From: Congeria kusceri
Lineage: Eukaryota; Mollusca; Bivalvia; Myida; Dreissenidae
NCBI GenBank assembly: GCA_027627225.1
Contig: CM051026.1
Coordinates: 3,680,701-3,744,700 of the forward strand
Length of the DNA stretch: 64,000 nt
Direction of reading: 5' to 3'
Below, one piece after another: positions 23,619-35,825 of the stretch. The notes under the pieces were generated by a model. It was not told where the DNA came from. It searched no databases and was given only the letters and a program-made list of their open reading frames with translations. How positions within the stretch are numbered: position 1 is the stretch's first letter; every line of letters starts with the position of its first letter. The position numbers and the translations under genes were made by a program.

Positions 23619-23924
23619 TAAATGTATTGGCAATTTTTTCAGAGTGCCTTTCTAAAAAGTAGCCGGCATTACTGTTCATTGTTTCATATTTCATGCACAT
23701 TGTTTTCTCCGTTAATGGTCAAATGGTTTCACTTAAATACACATATCATCTAAAGTGTTTGTGATTTATTTGTCAATGTAAAAGGACTGTCATACTCCGT
23801 GGCCCTTCACTCTAAAGGTCTTATAGCGCCTCCTGTCATACGCGACAGAACTCCCGATGCCTTCCCAACTTCCGCTTCGACGCGGTATATCAATAGCATT
23901 CCTTCCGGTTTCCGGAACTGTCGT

Positions 23925-24160
23925 CTGCACTAATTGCAGTATGTGCGTCTGCTGCGTGTCACGTGTCTAATGTTGGATTAAAACAGCTGAAAAGGTCGAA
24001 CCGGAAGTCAACAAACCGGAAGCGAGTGACTCGAATTAACCGTCCTGACCTCTGCATCTTCGTCTTACCCCGTATAGACTGGTACACTTGCACCAAGCTT
24101 CTCGACGACAACACGTGCACGATAGTCCGCCGTTCGTTGTTTGTTGTTCATCGTCAAAAA
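23925..24160 (+). repeat. Dispersed repeat D, copy 1 (ACCGGAAG...GCACCAAGC)
   Basis: It shares an ordered set of words with 41230-41425 and 50500-50670: CGTCTGC, AACCGGAAGTC, AACCGGAAGCGA, CCGTCCTGACC, GTATAGACTGGTACAC and GCACCAAGCTTCT.CGACGA. It ends inside the start of the next repeat. Confidence 0.6.
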
Positions 24161-25095
24161 TTTACTTCAATCTAATTATTTTCTGAAACCGCTTGGTGGA
24201 TTTTAACCAAGCATGGCAACTAAAAGCTAAAAAAATGTAACAAAAAATATGTTTAGAAATCTTCTCAGACGAAACCACAGACTGGATTTAAAAATAGTTT
24301 TCACATAGATGTTTCTTGGTAGACCCTCCTTTAAATCATTTTGAAATGACGGGGGGGTGCGGGGGGCTTGGCAGTTTTCCTTATATATGGCTTTATTAAA
24401 AACTTTGAAAAATTTTCTCAGAAACAACTTGATTGCTTTCAAAATAGTTTTCGTAGAAAATGTCAGTTTGATTTGCTAAAAAACGTGGCGGTTTTCCATA
24501 TATGGCAATATTTGAAACTTTGAAAATGTTCTTCTCAGAAACCACTTGCTGGATTTTAAAATGGTTTCATAGGAATATTCCTTGGGTGACCCTATACCGA
24601 ATTCCTTCAATTTTTTCCTTTGTTAAAAACATGGCAACCAGGAGGTCTGGAATTCTGCTTATATTGCTATAAAGAAAACTATGAAAATCTTCCTGTCAGA
24701 AACCATTTACTGGATTTCAAAATAATTTCACAAAAATGTTCCTTTGGTGACCGTGTACTAAATTCCTTCAGAACAAAATGATTCGTTAAATAATTTTGGC
24801 AGCAAGGGAGTTAATCTTATATGGCTGTGTTGAAAACTTTTGAAAATCTTTTTGTCTGTAACCACTTGCGGATTTCGAAATAATTTCACATACATGTTCC
24901 TTTTGTGACTCTCTACCAAATGCGTTCAAATCTTTTTGATTCATTAAAAACGGTCACCAGTGGCGATGCAGTTTTCCTTATATCGCTATCAGTATTTACC
25001 TCAAACATATCTGAATACGTTTTACATTTCTACAAGCCACTACGATTCATTTCACTCAGGTGAGCGACCCAGGGCCATCTTGACCCTCTTGTTTT
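24160..25095 (+). repeat. Modular bivalve repeat, CTGGATTTCA family, copy 2
   Basis: Five or so modules carry 'CAGAAACCACTTGCTGGATT', 'TTTCACA..AATGTTCCTT', 'AAATTCCTTCA' and 'GTTTTCCTTATATGGCT'. The terminus CACTCAGGTGAGCGACCCAG then GGCCATCTTGACCCTCTTGT equals that at 21080-21118. A G-rich interruption (GACGGGGGGGTGCGGGGGG) lies at about 24348-24366. Confidence 0.72.
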
Positions 25096-25236
25096 TAAAA
25101 TGTCGTTCATATGCATGGTCCATGATTATTATAACATATACATGATAGATCTTAATTTGATAATTCATATACAATCTAGCACGAGTAGCAAGAATTTTCT
25201 GCAGTAACTTCGGACAACAGTCAGTTTAGTTAGTCG

Positions 25237-25530
25237 GGCCCGGCTAGCTCAGTTGGTAGAGCGCCGGACTGTCAATCCAGGGATCGTGAGTTCGAACTCC
25301 GGCCCGGCCACATAACTTGTGTGGGGATTGGTCATTAAATTATTTCTACGGCCATTCTCCCCCTACCTCTGATTCAAGTAGGGCAGTTGTCAGTAACTGG
25401 CATAAGTATGTGCACTTAGTACTGGTAAAACCGCTTAGATCGGATAAGCTTGCCCAGGAAAAGTGCAAGTAGGTTAACTGACCGCCATGATATGACTGAA
25501 ATACTGTTAAAAACAGCCAAAAATACAAAC
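25237..25530 (+). repeat. SINE-A, full-length copy with tRNA-Asp(GUC)-like head
   Basis: The head GGCCCGGCTAGCTCAGTTGG starts near 25237 and continues TAGAGCGCCGGACTGTCAAT with a GUC anticodon position, then B-box-like GAGTTCGAACTCC. The 5' and 3' acceptor strands do not pair properly and the T stem is weak, so it is a SINE head rather than a working tRNA gene. The roughly 200-bp tail is shared with the 9556-9790 copy and ends near a short hairpin at 25502-25516. Confidence 0.85.
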
Positions 25531-25538
25531 AAGACTAT

Positions 25539-26222
25539 GGAAAGCCGGTTGTGACCCCCGCTAAATTACATTAAAATATATAGTAACTATCGGACTTTCG
25601 GAGATTTTCATTTTGCGGAACTTTCATATTCCGCGAAAAACAACGCTAATATAAGCATATAGCAGCCGTCGGAATTTCGGGAATCAACATTTTCCGACGG
25701 ACAGAAAGATACTAATTACTTAACAATTTTCGGGACATTTGTTCCCACGGGAAGAATTCGGAATCTAAAAATCGCGGAACTTGTAACTTTTTCCGACGGA
25801 CAGAAAGATACTAACTTAAATGGCATTTTTCGGGACATTTGTTCCGACGGCTAGAAAGCAAAATCTAAAAAGCGCGGAACTTTGCAAATCTTCCGACGGA
25901 ACAATTTAGCATTAAACACTGCACAAAAAGCGGAATCTAAAAAGCGCGGAACTTTGCAAATCTTCCTAAAAATTGAACATGGAACACTGCACAAAAAGCG
26001 GGTTGCCATTGGTTACCCGCGAAAATTATAACACATTGAATACTGCACAAACAGCGGGTTGCCATGGGTTACCCGAGAAACCGGAATCTAAAAAGCGCGG
26101 AACTTTGCCAATCTTCCGACGAAAATTATAACACATTGAATACTGCACAAAAAGCGGGTTGCCATGGGATACCCGAGAAATTGATTTGATTGGTTCCGAT
26201 ACCTAGAAACAACCAATCAGAA
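25539..26222 (+). repeat. Left arm of long inverted repeat (GGAAAGCCGGTTG...)
   Basis: The arm starts GGAAAGCCGGTTGTGACCCC and is mirrored at 38685-39217 by closely matching sequence ending CCAACCGGCTTTCC. Internal words repeat several times: CCGACGGACAGAAAGATACT, GGGACATTTGTTCCGACGG, GCGCGGAACTTTGCAAATC and GCGGGTTGCCATGGGTTACC. This left arm has an extra internal duplication, which makes it about 150 bp longer than the right arm. It ends near TTGATTTGATTGGTTCCGAT and ACCAATCAG. Confidence 0.88.
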
Positions 26223-26534
26223 ACGTTGACACAAATACATCTGGAAGCTATATTTAAACATGGTAGACGTCAGTTGTGTAAACAGAGTGGAATTAATAAA
26301 GGATAAGTGATTTAAATATATTACTTATTATAGTGTCATTAATGTGAATTTGGTTGGAGTTTTATTTGCAAACATGCACACTTATAACCAAAGGGGCAGA
26401 GGGAAATTAAATACGAGTAACGCTTCGCCCAATAACGGTTCGCACCTGCCTAAATTAACTACCCAGTAATCCACATTTTTATACATAGATCTAGGCAGAA
26501 TAATATGATGTTATAAATGTATGGATCAGTGTAT

Positions 26535-26800
26535 GTAGGACCATATTTGTACAAATCATATTGTTCACAAAAATAGGATCTCATTCTTGACATGTGATGG
26601 TGTGTGGAAATGATTTTTAACACATCACATTCACAGTCTCATTCTTCACATTTTCTGTCCATTTTATGCTAAGATCTACAGTCTGGTATTTTATATGCAA
26701 TGAGCTCATATTCTTCACATATGAAAATAAGTGTGCCAATTGTCTGAGATAATGATAATGATAAATAATGATAATGATAAATAATGATAATGATTTTGAT
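26535..26800. repeat. TTCACA-type element relic plus ATGATA microsatellite
   Basis: AGGACCATATTTGTACAAATC, AAAATAGGATCTCATTCTT and CTCATTCTTCACATTTTCTG match the subterminal words of the element at 15663-16894. A short ATAATGATA array follows at about 26748-26795. The relic is too decayed to define TIRs. Confidence 0.6.
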
Positions 26801-27780
26801 TACATCTATAAACAAAATCAATTTGAAATGGTCAATGGAATGTCTATTTCCATTATCCTCGATTTCCGTAAATTCGCGACCCTAACATTTAATGTCAATT
26901 ATCAAATTATTTCAACAATTTGAACATAATAATTAGAACAAATATTTGAAAATAAATATATATACCGCTGTTTTTTTAACTTATTTATCCAAAACAACGT
27001 TTAAAACTTTTAGCAGGTCAACATTGTTTACGTAAGTGTCAAGCAGTCGCCATGTTATCTAACTATCATTGATTCGCGGATATGACGTCATCCCGTCATT
27101 CCTAGAAAATAATCTTCAATTAGGCCACATGTACAACAAGTTTTCGATTATCATATTAAACAGTGAATTTTATTTTAAAAAAAGAAATCTGAAATGTAAT
27201 TCTTTCTTATCACAAATGCACATTTAAGTAATGCTATACCAGTGGGGAAAAACGTTTTTAGGTAAATGGATTTTTTCTTTTAAGGGGGCTTGCAGAATCT
27301 AAAATCCATGATGATTTAAGTTTAAGCAAAAAAAACATAAACAATTACTGTTTTCATTTTGTTTTCAGTATATCTTTGTAGGGTGTGTTTTTAATTTGTG
27401 ATGAATAGAGCCTGTACAATTTCCTAAATGCCTTTTGTGTAACCATATTTCCATATAAAAAAAGGCTAAACTTCACTTAAAATTAAGGTACTGAAAAACA
27501 CAAGAAAAACTTTGCTCGGCCTTAGTTACGATACACTGACGAATCATGTCCCATATATGGAAGTTCTACTGCAACATCGGACAAAAACAACTATTTCGGT
27601 TTGTATTTTTATTGAACAAAACAAAATGTAACTTCCTGGTGTTTTGGGAATAAGAAATCATGGTGTTTTTATATCAGGTATCATGTCCAGTTCTTTTGTC
27701 TGTTTAAAATGTATTATATTCACACAATATTCGGTCACATGGTCCATTGGACATGTACAAAGATATTCCCGCGGCCACGT
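26801..27780. other. Unassigned DNA; CRE and ATGGC-type motifs near 27050
   Basis: TCGCCATGTT at about 27049-27058 and ATGACGTCAT at 27082-27091 together resemble a promoter reading on the minus strand (CRE upstream of AACATGGCGA). No exon is visible. The rest is AT-rich. Confidence 0.4.
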
Positions 27781-27815
27781 TTGCGCATGCGCAAATGCCA
27801 AAGACGATCACGTGA
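27781..27815 (+). promoter_or_regulatory. Palindromic NRF1 site and E-box (core promoter)
   Basis: TTGCGCATGCGCAA at 27781-27794 is a perfect 14-bp palindrome equal to the NRF1 consensus. TCACGTGA at 27808-27815 is a USF/Myc-type E-box palindrome. Both sit 60-100 bp before a consensus splice donor at 27880. TATA-less, CpG-containing promoters with NRF1 sites are common in animals. Confidence 0.55.
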
Positions 27816-28095
27816 CAATAACAACATCCGCGAATCAGTGGTAGTCGCGAATTTAGGGGAGTTGACGATATCTAGTACGGTAAGTAATGATTCCAAAATA
27901 AGTGCTATTTCACATGGGTTGGATACTTGGGGCACTAAAAAACTAGAAAACGAGATTTTTCATTCTTTTCAGATGATGTTTCGCAAAGATAGAAGACGCT
28001 GACAGCAATATTTACAAAAACGAAGGTATGTTTACTAGGTGAAGGAATGATATTAATCATTTTATACTTGGTTGTTGGGAAAGTGAAATCTTTTT

Positions 28096-28716
28096 AGCTC
28101 GACTTTTCACCGCATAGTTCGAGCTATACTATTCACCCATTCGTCGGCGTCGCCGTAATGCTCTGGTTAAAGTTTGCGTGCAACAAGTGCATATCTCTCT
28201 AACTACTACAGATATTCAATTGAAACTTCACACATGTCTTCGGGGTCATTATTTAAGGTTTCTGACCAAGGCCCATAACTCTGACCTACAATTTAGCAGA
28301 ATTATGCCCCTTTTTTACTTAGACATTTCAGATTAGAGTTTGCAAGCAACAACTCGTTATTTCTATAACTACTACAGATATTCAATTAAAACTCCAACAT
28401 GTCTTCTGAGGGTCATTATAGGTCACTGATCAAGGCCCATAACTCTAGCTTGCAATTTAGCAGAATTATGCCCCGTTTTGTACTTGGAAATTTCAGGTTA
28501 AAGTTTGCGTGCAACAACTTCATATCTCTATATCTGCTACAGATATTCAATTAAAACTGCACACATGTTTTCAAGGTCATAATATAAGGTCACTGGCCAA
28601 GGCACATAACTGTGACCAGCATTTTAGCAGAATTATGCCCTTTTTTGTAGCGATAAATGCCAATAACTCTGACAAAGCGGTTGAATAGTCAAGCACGCTG
28701 TCCTGAGACAGCTCTT
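28096..28716 (+). repeat. Modular repeat family II, full copy
   Basis: It starts TTTAGCTCGACTTTTCACCG with GTCGGCGTCGCCG. Three modules of about 170 bp follow with 'TTAAAGTTTGCGTGCAACAA', 'ACTACAGATATTCAATT', 'CATAACTCTGACC' and 'TTAGCAGAATTATGCCCC'. It ends AGTCAAGCACGCTGTCCTGAG and ACAGCTCTTGT. The same modules in the opposite orientation occupy 35826-36548. Confidence 0.75.
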
Positions 28717-29229
28717 GTTTTATTTCTTTATTGACCAAAACCATAGTCAAAGAGACAAACTTGTATGTTGCTCAAGAAAAGAAAACACAGAACAGTAGTT
28801 AACCAGTAATTTAAAATACCATGCACAATTCATTTGAAAGTGCCCAAAAGTGCAATGTACAATTACTGGGCAGATTATAAAAATGGCCAGGAATGTATGT
28901 CAATAATGTATTAGAAAAATCCTCCTAAGGTGGACTCCTTTAATTGGAAAGGCTTTTTGGAAGATTGTTGTACTGTAATTTATATTCAAGTTTAAATTGA
29001 TATGTTAATATTACATTTTCTGATGTTATGCACTTATAAATATCGAGTGTTCTTATTGTAGGACCTGCATGACTGTGTGTTGAAGTGCCCTGTATGACAC
29101 TTGGCCGCAAGAGGAATATCACCTTGGATCCAGTATTAGTAAGAGGATGATGGGCATTCCTCCCGTGTTATTGGTTAATGAAGAGGTAAGTTCACATTTT
29201 TAAACAAACAGATGACACTTGTTTATTGT

Positions 29230-29430
29230 TCAATACTAGCAACTTGAGTCACAACAGTGTAATGGTATTGGTGTCCACCTTGCGATGAGGGATCATGAGT
29301 TTTATCTCTACTTAGGACTCTCAAAAAGACATTAGTTCTGGTTCTTCCAAGAAAAAGATTTGCAAGTGTCGCAATAAGTCTCGAGCATTCGAGGAATGCA
29401 GACTAAAATACATAGGTTTAAACTAAATAC
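29230..29430 (+). repeat. SINE-B copy (intronic)
   Basis: Words shared with 54525-54745 in the same order: AGTGTAATGGTATTGGTGTCC, GCGATGAGGGATCATGAGTT, 'CTGGTTCTTCC', and the tail CTAAAATACATAGGTTTAAAC. The B box is decayed (GAGTTTTATCTCT). Confidence 0.65.
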
Positions 29431-30120
29431 TACAATATTTGTTGTTGCTGTTGTAAAAAATTAGTAAACAGTTCTATTTTACTTGATTATCTGTGACAAG
29501 TAAATATATACCGGTACATGTCGGTAACGTTTTACTTTATCTGTGATTACACTGATCATAACTTATATTATTTATCTTTTTACCTAAAGCATTTAAAGTA
29601 TTCAATAAATGCAAACAGTCTGATAGTCCAAAGCTTGCTTATTTTAGCATGCTTCAATAATTACATGCTGCAGCATTTAAAAATAATTGACTTGTGATTA
29701 CTGACACAGTTGTTGCGAATTCTAGAAATACAATGTAGGTCATGTGTTGTATATATTTAAAAAAAATAATGGATGTAATGAAATGTTCAGTATTGATTGT
29801 GTACTTTGTTTTGTGTTTTTCAGACCCACAATGATGGATCTTCTTGTTGAATGGTTAAACATGCAAGGACACATTATAATCTTTGAAGATTTGTTAGCCA
29901 TCTGTGGACATTGTTAGACATTGAAGAGCATTGTGTTGCAGTTTCTTTAAAGAGACACTATATGTATACATGTGTGTTTTACTTTTGCACCCAAAATCAG
30001 ATCGTTGGTGTTGTGAACTCACATGTGTATGAACATGCATATTTAATTACTCTCACTTTATGACAAAACTGATGAAGTTATTGCCTGGATTTCATTAAAA
30101 AAGTTTATGTGTGCCTTCAA

Positions 30121-30654
30121 GCACATTTAGCCTGTTCTAAACATAATTTTGTTAATTTTATTTTTATTCATTGATTTTAAGAGTCAATTCTGTATTGTTT
30201 CTTATTAGTGGATCCGTTTTAAGCTCCATATTTCTCATAATATTCCAAAAAAAATTTAACATTTAGACTATTCACTTGTCTGATGAACAAATAATTTTGA
30301 ACTAGAGTATTTACAATTTTGTGATATTGTAATCATATTGTTATTGATATTCTGGTTAAAATTGCTTTGATAAATATAAGGATAGTATCGACTGTGTTGC
30401 TTCACAATATACGCGAACTAATTCCTAAATATGACAAGTGTCCAACCACACAAAAAAGCTTCGTGAGAACAAAGTTTCGTACCCTGTTTTACATGAAAAA
30501 ATCTCATTAAAGGTGCATGCTACACAGTCAAGATGCTGAATGTAACAGATTGTTTTCTCTGCAAATTATTTCAGAATACTGTTTCTTGGTGTTTGCATTA
30601 TAATTATTAATTATGAGAACTTGACTAATTGCTCAGTAAACAATACAATAAATA
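30121..30654. other. Unassigned DNA
   Basis: No feature was recognised. Confidence 0.5.
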
Positions 30655-31725
30655 AACAAGAGCTGTTTGTAAAACAGGCATGCCTCATTGGGTCCAAAAC
30701 AGCCTCTGTAGAAATTTGCAAGGATGAAAGTAAAATTAAACAATTTTTTTTGTCAACTTTTGGTCAGTTTGACCAAATGACAAAACAATCAATAGGGATC
30801 TACTTTTAGTCATAACCCACCTATCTACTAAATTTTACAAACCCATGCGAAAGGGTTCCATGGACAATGTTTTACAACTATTGGTCAATTTGACATTTGA
30901 CCCAAGGACTCCATTATTAACAGGGGTCCTTTACTAGTCGTGACTAACCTAACTACCAAGTTTGACGAGCCTAGGCCCAAGGGCTGCAAAGTTATTGCCT
31001 GGACAAGCTTTTATTGAACTGAGAATTATCGGGCGTTTTCTTCTATCATATTTTATAGTCACAGGGCTTTCATTAACTTTTGAAAACTGTAAGTTTGAAC
31101 TTCCTGGCCTCTAATTTTGGAAGTTTTGCTCATAATATTTGGAAGGTATGACAATATTGCGCTACAGTAGTCCTGAGCATTTCAGAAATGTGTATATTAA
31201 AGTATAAATTCAAGATTTTTTAAGGCCAGTTCTTTTTCATTAAGTGCTTATATGCCAATTTATTCAGTGAAAGAGGGTCATTTAGCAAAAATTCTTAATT
31301 TTTCTTCTAACTTGTTCATCCTTACATGATGGAACTTCCATGGCTGCAATTTTGGAAGTTCTGTGACAAAAACTGGGAGTAAATTACTCCCAAACTTCCC
31401 TTAATGGGAGCCCTGTAGTCAGTTTGACATTGACCTTTCACCCAAGGATCGAAAGCTTTAAGAACCTAGACCAAAGGGTTGTGAAGTTATTGCCTGATTA
31501 TTGGGCATTCTTTATTAATCTTTTAGTCAGTTTGACCCACAGACTCGCACATAAATAGGGATCCTCGACTAATCTTAACCAACCTAGCAACCAAGTTTCA
31601 AGAACCCTGGCCTAAGTGTTTTGTAGTTATCGCTCAGACAAGGTTTTGTCTACTGACATACAGACGGACACATGGACCGACATTTGCAAAATAATATATC
31701 GCTGCTTTTCGAATGGGAGCATAAT
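30655..31725 (+). repeat. Modular repeat family III (CAAGAGCTGTTTGTAAAACA)
   Basis: It starts CAAGAGCTGTTTGTAAAACA with GGCATGCCTC. Modules carry 'TCAATAGGGATCTAC', 'TAGTCATAACC.ACCT', 'CCAAGTTTGACGAGCCTAGG' and 'GGGCTGCAAAGTTATTGCCT'. The 3' end is CATACAGACGGACACATGGA and TTGCAAAATAATATATCGCT with CGAATGGGAGCATAAT. I recall this family from bivalve genomes. An unrelated insert of about 400 bp (31030-31410) interrupts the module pattern. Confidence 0.65.
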
Positions 31726-33426
31726 TAATAATAACAACATCTTAATATATATGTTTATGTTTATTGCGAAAAGACAACTGTCATAAGAATGTTCATTTAC
31801 TTAAAAGTGTGTGCAAAGTATTAACAAGTAATAATTGTGCCAGGTCCCATATCGCTAAAGCTCCGTAGTTTAAAGTTGAGTTATATTCCTAAAACCTGCA
31901 TTAAAATCCATAAGTTTATCATTAAACTTTGCTATGAAATTTATTTTTGTAAGGAACTAGGAAATTATATAGGAAAGTACCAATTTCAAATTGAAAATAC
32001 TGATTTTGAAACAAACATTTTTAAATTGACTAATTTCTGTTAAAATTGTTCTTAGGGTCTGTATTGAAATGGATACCGAACGGTGGAAGAAACAATTCAT
32101 ACATTAACAAACTTAAAAGTTCTTTGTTTCCAATTTCTAACAAACTGTGCAGGTTAATAGATTTTGGCCAATTAATCCATAAGCATTTGAACCAAATAGA
32201 TCATAAACGTATATATTGAACAAGGTAATGTTGATTTTAAAGAGACTTGTTTGCATATTTTGAAGTAGGCCATTAAATGTCTTTACTTCACAGATTTAAG
32301 CATCAGAACTAAATAGCTCAAGTATAATAACAAGAAAAGGATTTTTTTTAAAGAAAAGAAAAAAAAGGTCCCACCAGGGTTTGAACCCGGGACCTTCGGA
32401 TTAAAAGGCTGTCGCCATTACCACTTGGCCAGTCCAATTTCTATATTTATCCCTGCCTTATTTACTTTATGTAAGTGACCCACGTGTTGTCAATAATTTA
32501 AACGAAAACAACACAAACACACCAAATTATTCATCGATTAGCATTACAAACGCTATATAATTTTATCAATTTCAACTGATGATTACTAATAAAAAAATGC
32601 TATTTATTGTATATATTTATGTCCAAAGTGTTATTTCGCTCCCTTATATACACTGTTCTTTTATTTTTGGAATCTGTAACAAAAAGTTGAAAAAAATGTC
32701 AATTTGCCAATCTGTGAACAGGTCCCTTTAACAACTTAATTAAGAACTACATAGAACAAAATATCTATGTTGCTGCTTTTTCTTAAATTAACATTTTGTT
32801 GTAAATGTAACGTGTCTTAAATCGAAATTGAATCGAAACAATCAAATCAAAACAACAACAACATTATTCTCATTGATTTACATGGTATGGTCGATATATA
32901 TACACAAGTTGAAGTGCACACATTTCATTAATAAAAAAGTAAAAATGTAATACATAGACAACTGTATATATTTGGTCAAAAACAATATGGAAGGTAATAA
33001 ATACATTTAACAACAAACTACAAGTTGGTACATTATTAATATAACAGTGGAATTGGTTGCATATGAAACAAAAGTAACAAAAACCGTCAAAGAAATTAAG
33101 TAAATTCTATTTAATAGAATTCGTATAAGAAATAGATTGGATTACAACTAGAAAAAGTATATTTCGCACATATAATGCAGTAAATTACTACAATTCATTC
33201 TAAAATATTTTCTCGTATAACATGTGCACATCTATACATAATTGTCTTGCGTAGTATATCTTCTTCATAAGCTCTAATAATTTCATCATATTAAGAACAT
33301 GCTCTGACAATGGTAGTTCATCCTTGTGAAAGTAATTTCTTTATTGAACCCTGTTGTAAGTTTATCATTATTACTGCTGCACAAGTTATTGACGGCTGGA
33401 AAAATTGGTTATTGATATTAAGAAGG
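31726..33426. other. Unassigned AT-rich DNA
   Basis: No gene or repeat family apart from the tRNA-like sequence at 32366-32440. Confidence 0.5.
32366..32440 (-). tRNA. tRNA-like sequence, probably pseudogene or SINE head
   Basis: On the minus strand: GGACTGGCCAAGTGGTAATG (A-box region), a CTTTTAA anticodon-loop-like heptamer (UUU, Lys-like), then CCCGGGTTCAAACCCTGGTG with a perfect B box and a TTTTTTTT terminator directly after GGGACC. The 5' acceptor strand does not pair with TGGGACC, so charging as a tRNA is doubtful. Pol III transcription still looks possible because both boxes and the terminator are intact. Confidence 0.4.
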
Positions 33427-33930
33427 ACCTATACAAGAGGACTGGGCCTAATAGACCTCGGTCGCTCACCTGAGTTTAATAAATAATACTGGATAAACCT
33501 TGTAAAAATTTAAAAGCATGTTCATACATGTTTAAAGGAACATGTTGGACCACTGACAACCATGTTTTTAGTAATACAAATAATTTGTAAGAAATTTTGT
33601 AGACAGTCACCCAACAAACTGTTCAGTTAAATAATTTTTAAATACAAGAAGTTTTTCAAGTTTTCAATATAGCCATTTAAGGAACACTTTTGCAGCCCTG
33701 GCCGCCATGTCAAAATAATTTGAAGGAATTTTGAAGAGGGTCATACATGGAACATTAATTACCTTGATATCCAGTCAGCACTTACAAAAAATATCAAATT
33801 AATAGCTTACATGCTTTTGAAGATATGAAGGAAAAACATGAAAATGTGGACAGAAGGACGGACAGACAGGGAAAATTACTATAGGGTACCCACAAAAACT
33901 TGTGGGGCCCTAATTGAAATGTGTAAAATG
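33427..33930 (-). repeat. Modular bivalve repeat, minus orientation
   Basis: ACAAGAGGACTGGGCCTAAT and GGTCGCTCACCTGAGTTT at the left are the inverse of the 3' terminus seen at 23577-23618 and 25063-25095. The right end GGTACCCACAAAAACTTGTG with GGGGCCC is the inverse of the start style seen at 18450. Both ends are therefore present in a short, roughly 500-bp copy. Confidence 0.7.
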
Positions 33931-35048
33931 CTGTAGCAAAGGCAAATCATGTGTTGAATAATGGATCCAGTCAGTTGAAGATGTCCGTCTAAGGTGCAGA
34001 AGTCATTCAAGTTTGCACAGTACTTTTGAAGTAGAAGAATCCACTGCATACTCTGACACTTGTGTTACTGTACCATAGTTGTTGTGCTGAAATAATCATC
34101 AAAAAGGCAAATACATAACTAACTTGTATTAGGAATAATATTTAAGTTGAATCGTGATCTTTGTTGCCTCACCACTGTAATGAACATCTTCAATGTTTGC
34201 TTTTTACTAAGTAAGTATTTGAAAGAATTGTTTTTTAATGTAACAGGGACTATGCTAAATATACAGTTTAACAACCAATACAGTCCTTAGCATGGACCAG
34301 GCATAATTTTCTCATGCAGTAATAACATAAATATGCATACTCCAAAAAGACAACCTTAAATCGATAAAAAATTTCTCCACATGAATAATTTATCATAATC
34401 CGTTAGCCTGATGTACATTCTGTCAACAATCAAGACATCTTGTTGGAAAATATTTGTCAACATTATGTCACTAAAGTGTCTGAATGTTTGTTGTCATCAA
34501 GCCAAGCAAATTCATGTTCATTAAAATGATTGAACACTGCTTAATGGACCTTTAAATAATTAAGAAAATAACTACTGAATCATATGATTTATGTCAGTAA
34601 GATCTTGTTTACTTCCTATTTGAGAAGTTTCATGCAATGCTTTCAGTCATGAAATTATTTCAGCAATAATCTGATTGTACACATGGTGGCCACTGAAATT
34701 CTGAATAAAAAAATCCCTGTCTTCCTGATTTTCTTTGACCAGAATGTGATTTTTCCTGATATTTTTTGTCTAATTGCCATTCTAATTTGTGCATATTGAT
34801 GACAGTGTTGAATTATGTCTTAGATTTTATATTTCACTTTTCATCTGTCTTTGGAATTTTTTCCAGAGACTATGGTCAAATTTCCTGAATTTTCTGATTT
34901 TTCACCATTTTTAAATTCCTCGCTTTGTCAACACTTTCCCTTGTTTCCAGTGGCCACCTTGGAATAATAGAACAAATCTATGAATGAAGCGAGTCAGGAA
35001 AAAGGTCTCTTGAATCAAGCCATGAACATCATATATCATGATTTTATT
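33931..35048. other. Unassigned DNA
   Basis: No gene. Around 34690-34960 the sequence is T-rich with repeated 'CCTGATTTTC/TTTCCTGA' words, possibly an old repeat. Confidence 0.45.
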
Positions 35049-35757
35049 GCACATAATACAAGAGCTGTCAGAGGACAGCGTGCTCGACTATTCGAAGTAT
35101 TTCAGTTGGTATGTATTTTGGATAGTGGAAGGGGCATAAATTTGTTAAAATACAAAACTTTTAAGTGAAGCCTTGTATAGTTTTAAATTTTTGGAACAAA
35201 AGCTTTAACAACAAAGTCTATGTAAAAAGTGAGCTAACTCTGTAAAAATACAAAACAGAGTTATGGGTAATGTTGCCCCTAATACTAGAGTTGATGACAA
35301 AGGTTAGTTCCAAGTTTCAAGTGAATAACTTGTGTAGTTTTGAAGTAACCAAACTTTTCGATATAAACTTTAAACAGAAACTCTAAGTAAATAGACTTAT
35401 GTGTAATGTTGCCACTGATAACAGAGTTGATGAAAAAGGTTAGTTCCAAGTTTCAAGTGAATAACTTGTGTAGTCTTGAAGTTACAAAACTTTTGAATAT
35501 AAACTTTAACCTGAAAATCTAAGTGAAAAAGGTGCATAACTCTGTCAAAATACAAAACAGTGTTATGGGGAAGGTTGCCCCTGACACTGGAATTGATGAC
35601 AAAGGTATATTCCAAGTTTCAAGTGAATAACTTAAGTAGTTTTGAAGTAACAAGACTTTTGAATAAAAACTTTAACCAAATTCAGACGGGGACGCCGACG
35701 CCGGGGGTAGTAGGAAAATCACCTATTCTTCGAATAGTCGAGCTAAAATTTATTTTA
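35049..35757 (-). repeat. Modular repeat family II, full copy
   Basis: ACAAGAGCTGTCAGAGGACAG and GTGCTCGACTATTCGAAG at the left and GACGCCGACGCCGGGGG...TATTCTTCGAATAGTCGAGC at the right are the characteristic ends. In between, four modules of about 135-150 bp share 'TCCAAGTTTCAAGTGAATAA', 'TTGTGTAGTTTTGAAGTAAC' and 'ACAGAGTTATGGG.AATGTTGCC'. Confidence 0.75.
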
Positions 35758-35825
35758 TAGTTTTATAAATGAACTAACCAGTACACTTGAATAATTACAC
35801 ATGTTAACAGATGTCTGCAAATAAC

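Larger units (their letters stand above)
27825..30120 (+). ncRNA. Candidate four-exon spliced non-coding gene
   Basis: Exon 1 ends at 27879 (ACG then GTAAGTAAT). Exon 2 is 27973-28025 (TTCTTTTCAG acceptor, GAAG then GTATGTTT donor). Exon 3 is 29062-29185 (TTATTGTAG acceptor, GAGAG-like end then GTAAGTTC donor). Exon 4 starts at 29824 after TGTTTTTCAG, with an ATTAAA poly(A) signal at 30094-30099. All sites follow GT-AG rules in one strand and order, downstream of the NRF1/E-box pair. Joined exons contain only ORFs of about 20-45 codons, so I favour a lncRNA or the UTR-type gene of a micropeptide. Intron 2 holds a family II repeat and intron 3 a SINE-B. Exon choice is by eye and the transcription start is approximate. 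Confidence 0.4.

Noticed and set aside
22303..23662. Short ORFs in the 22-23 kb repeat as a protein family
   Set aside because: They arise from amplified ~195-bp non-coding modules. Frames are not maintained between modules.
25237..25310. Functional tRNA-Asp gene
   Set aside because: The acceptor and T stems do not pair, and the sequence continues into a tail shared with the SINE at 9556-9790.
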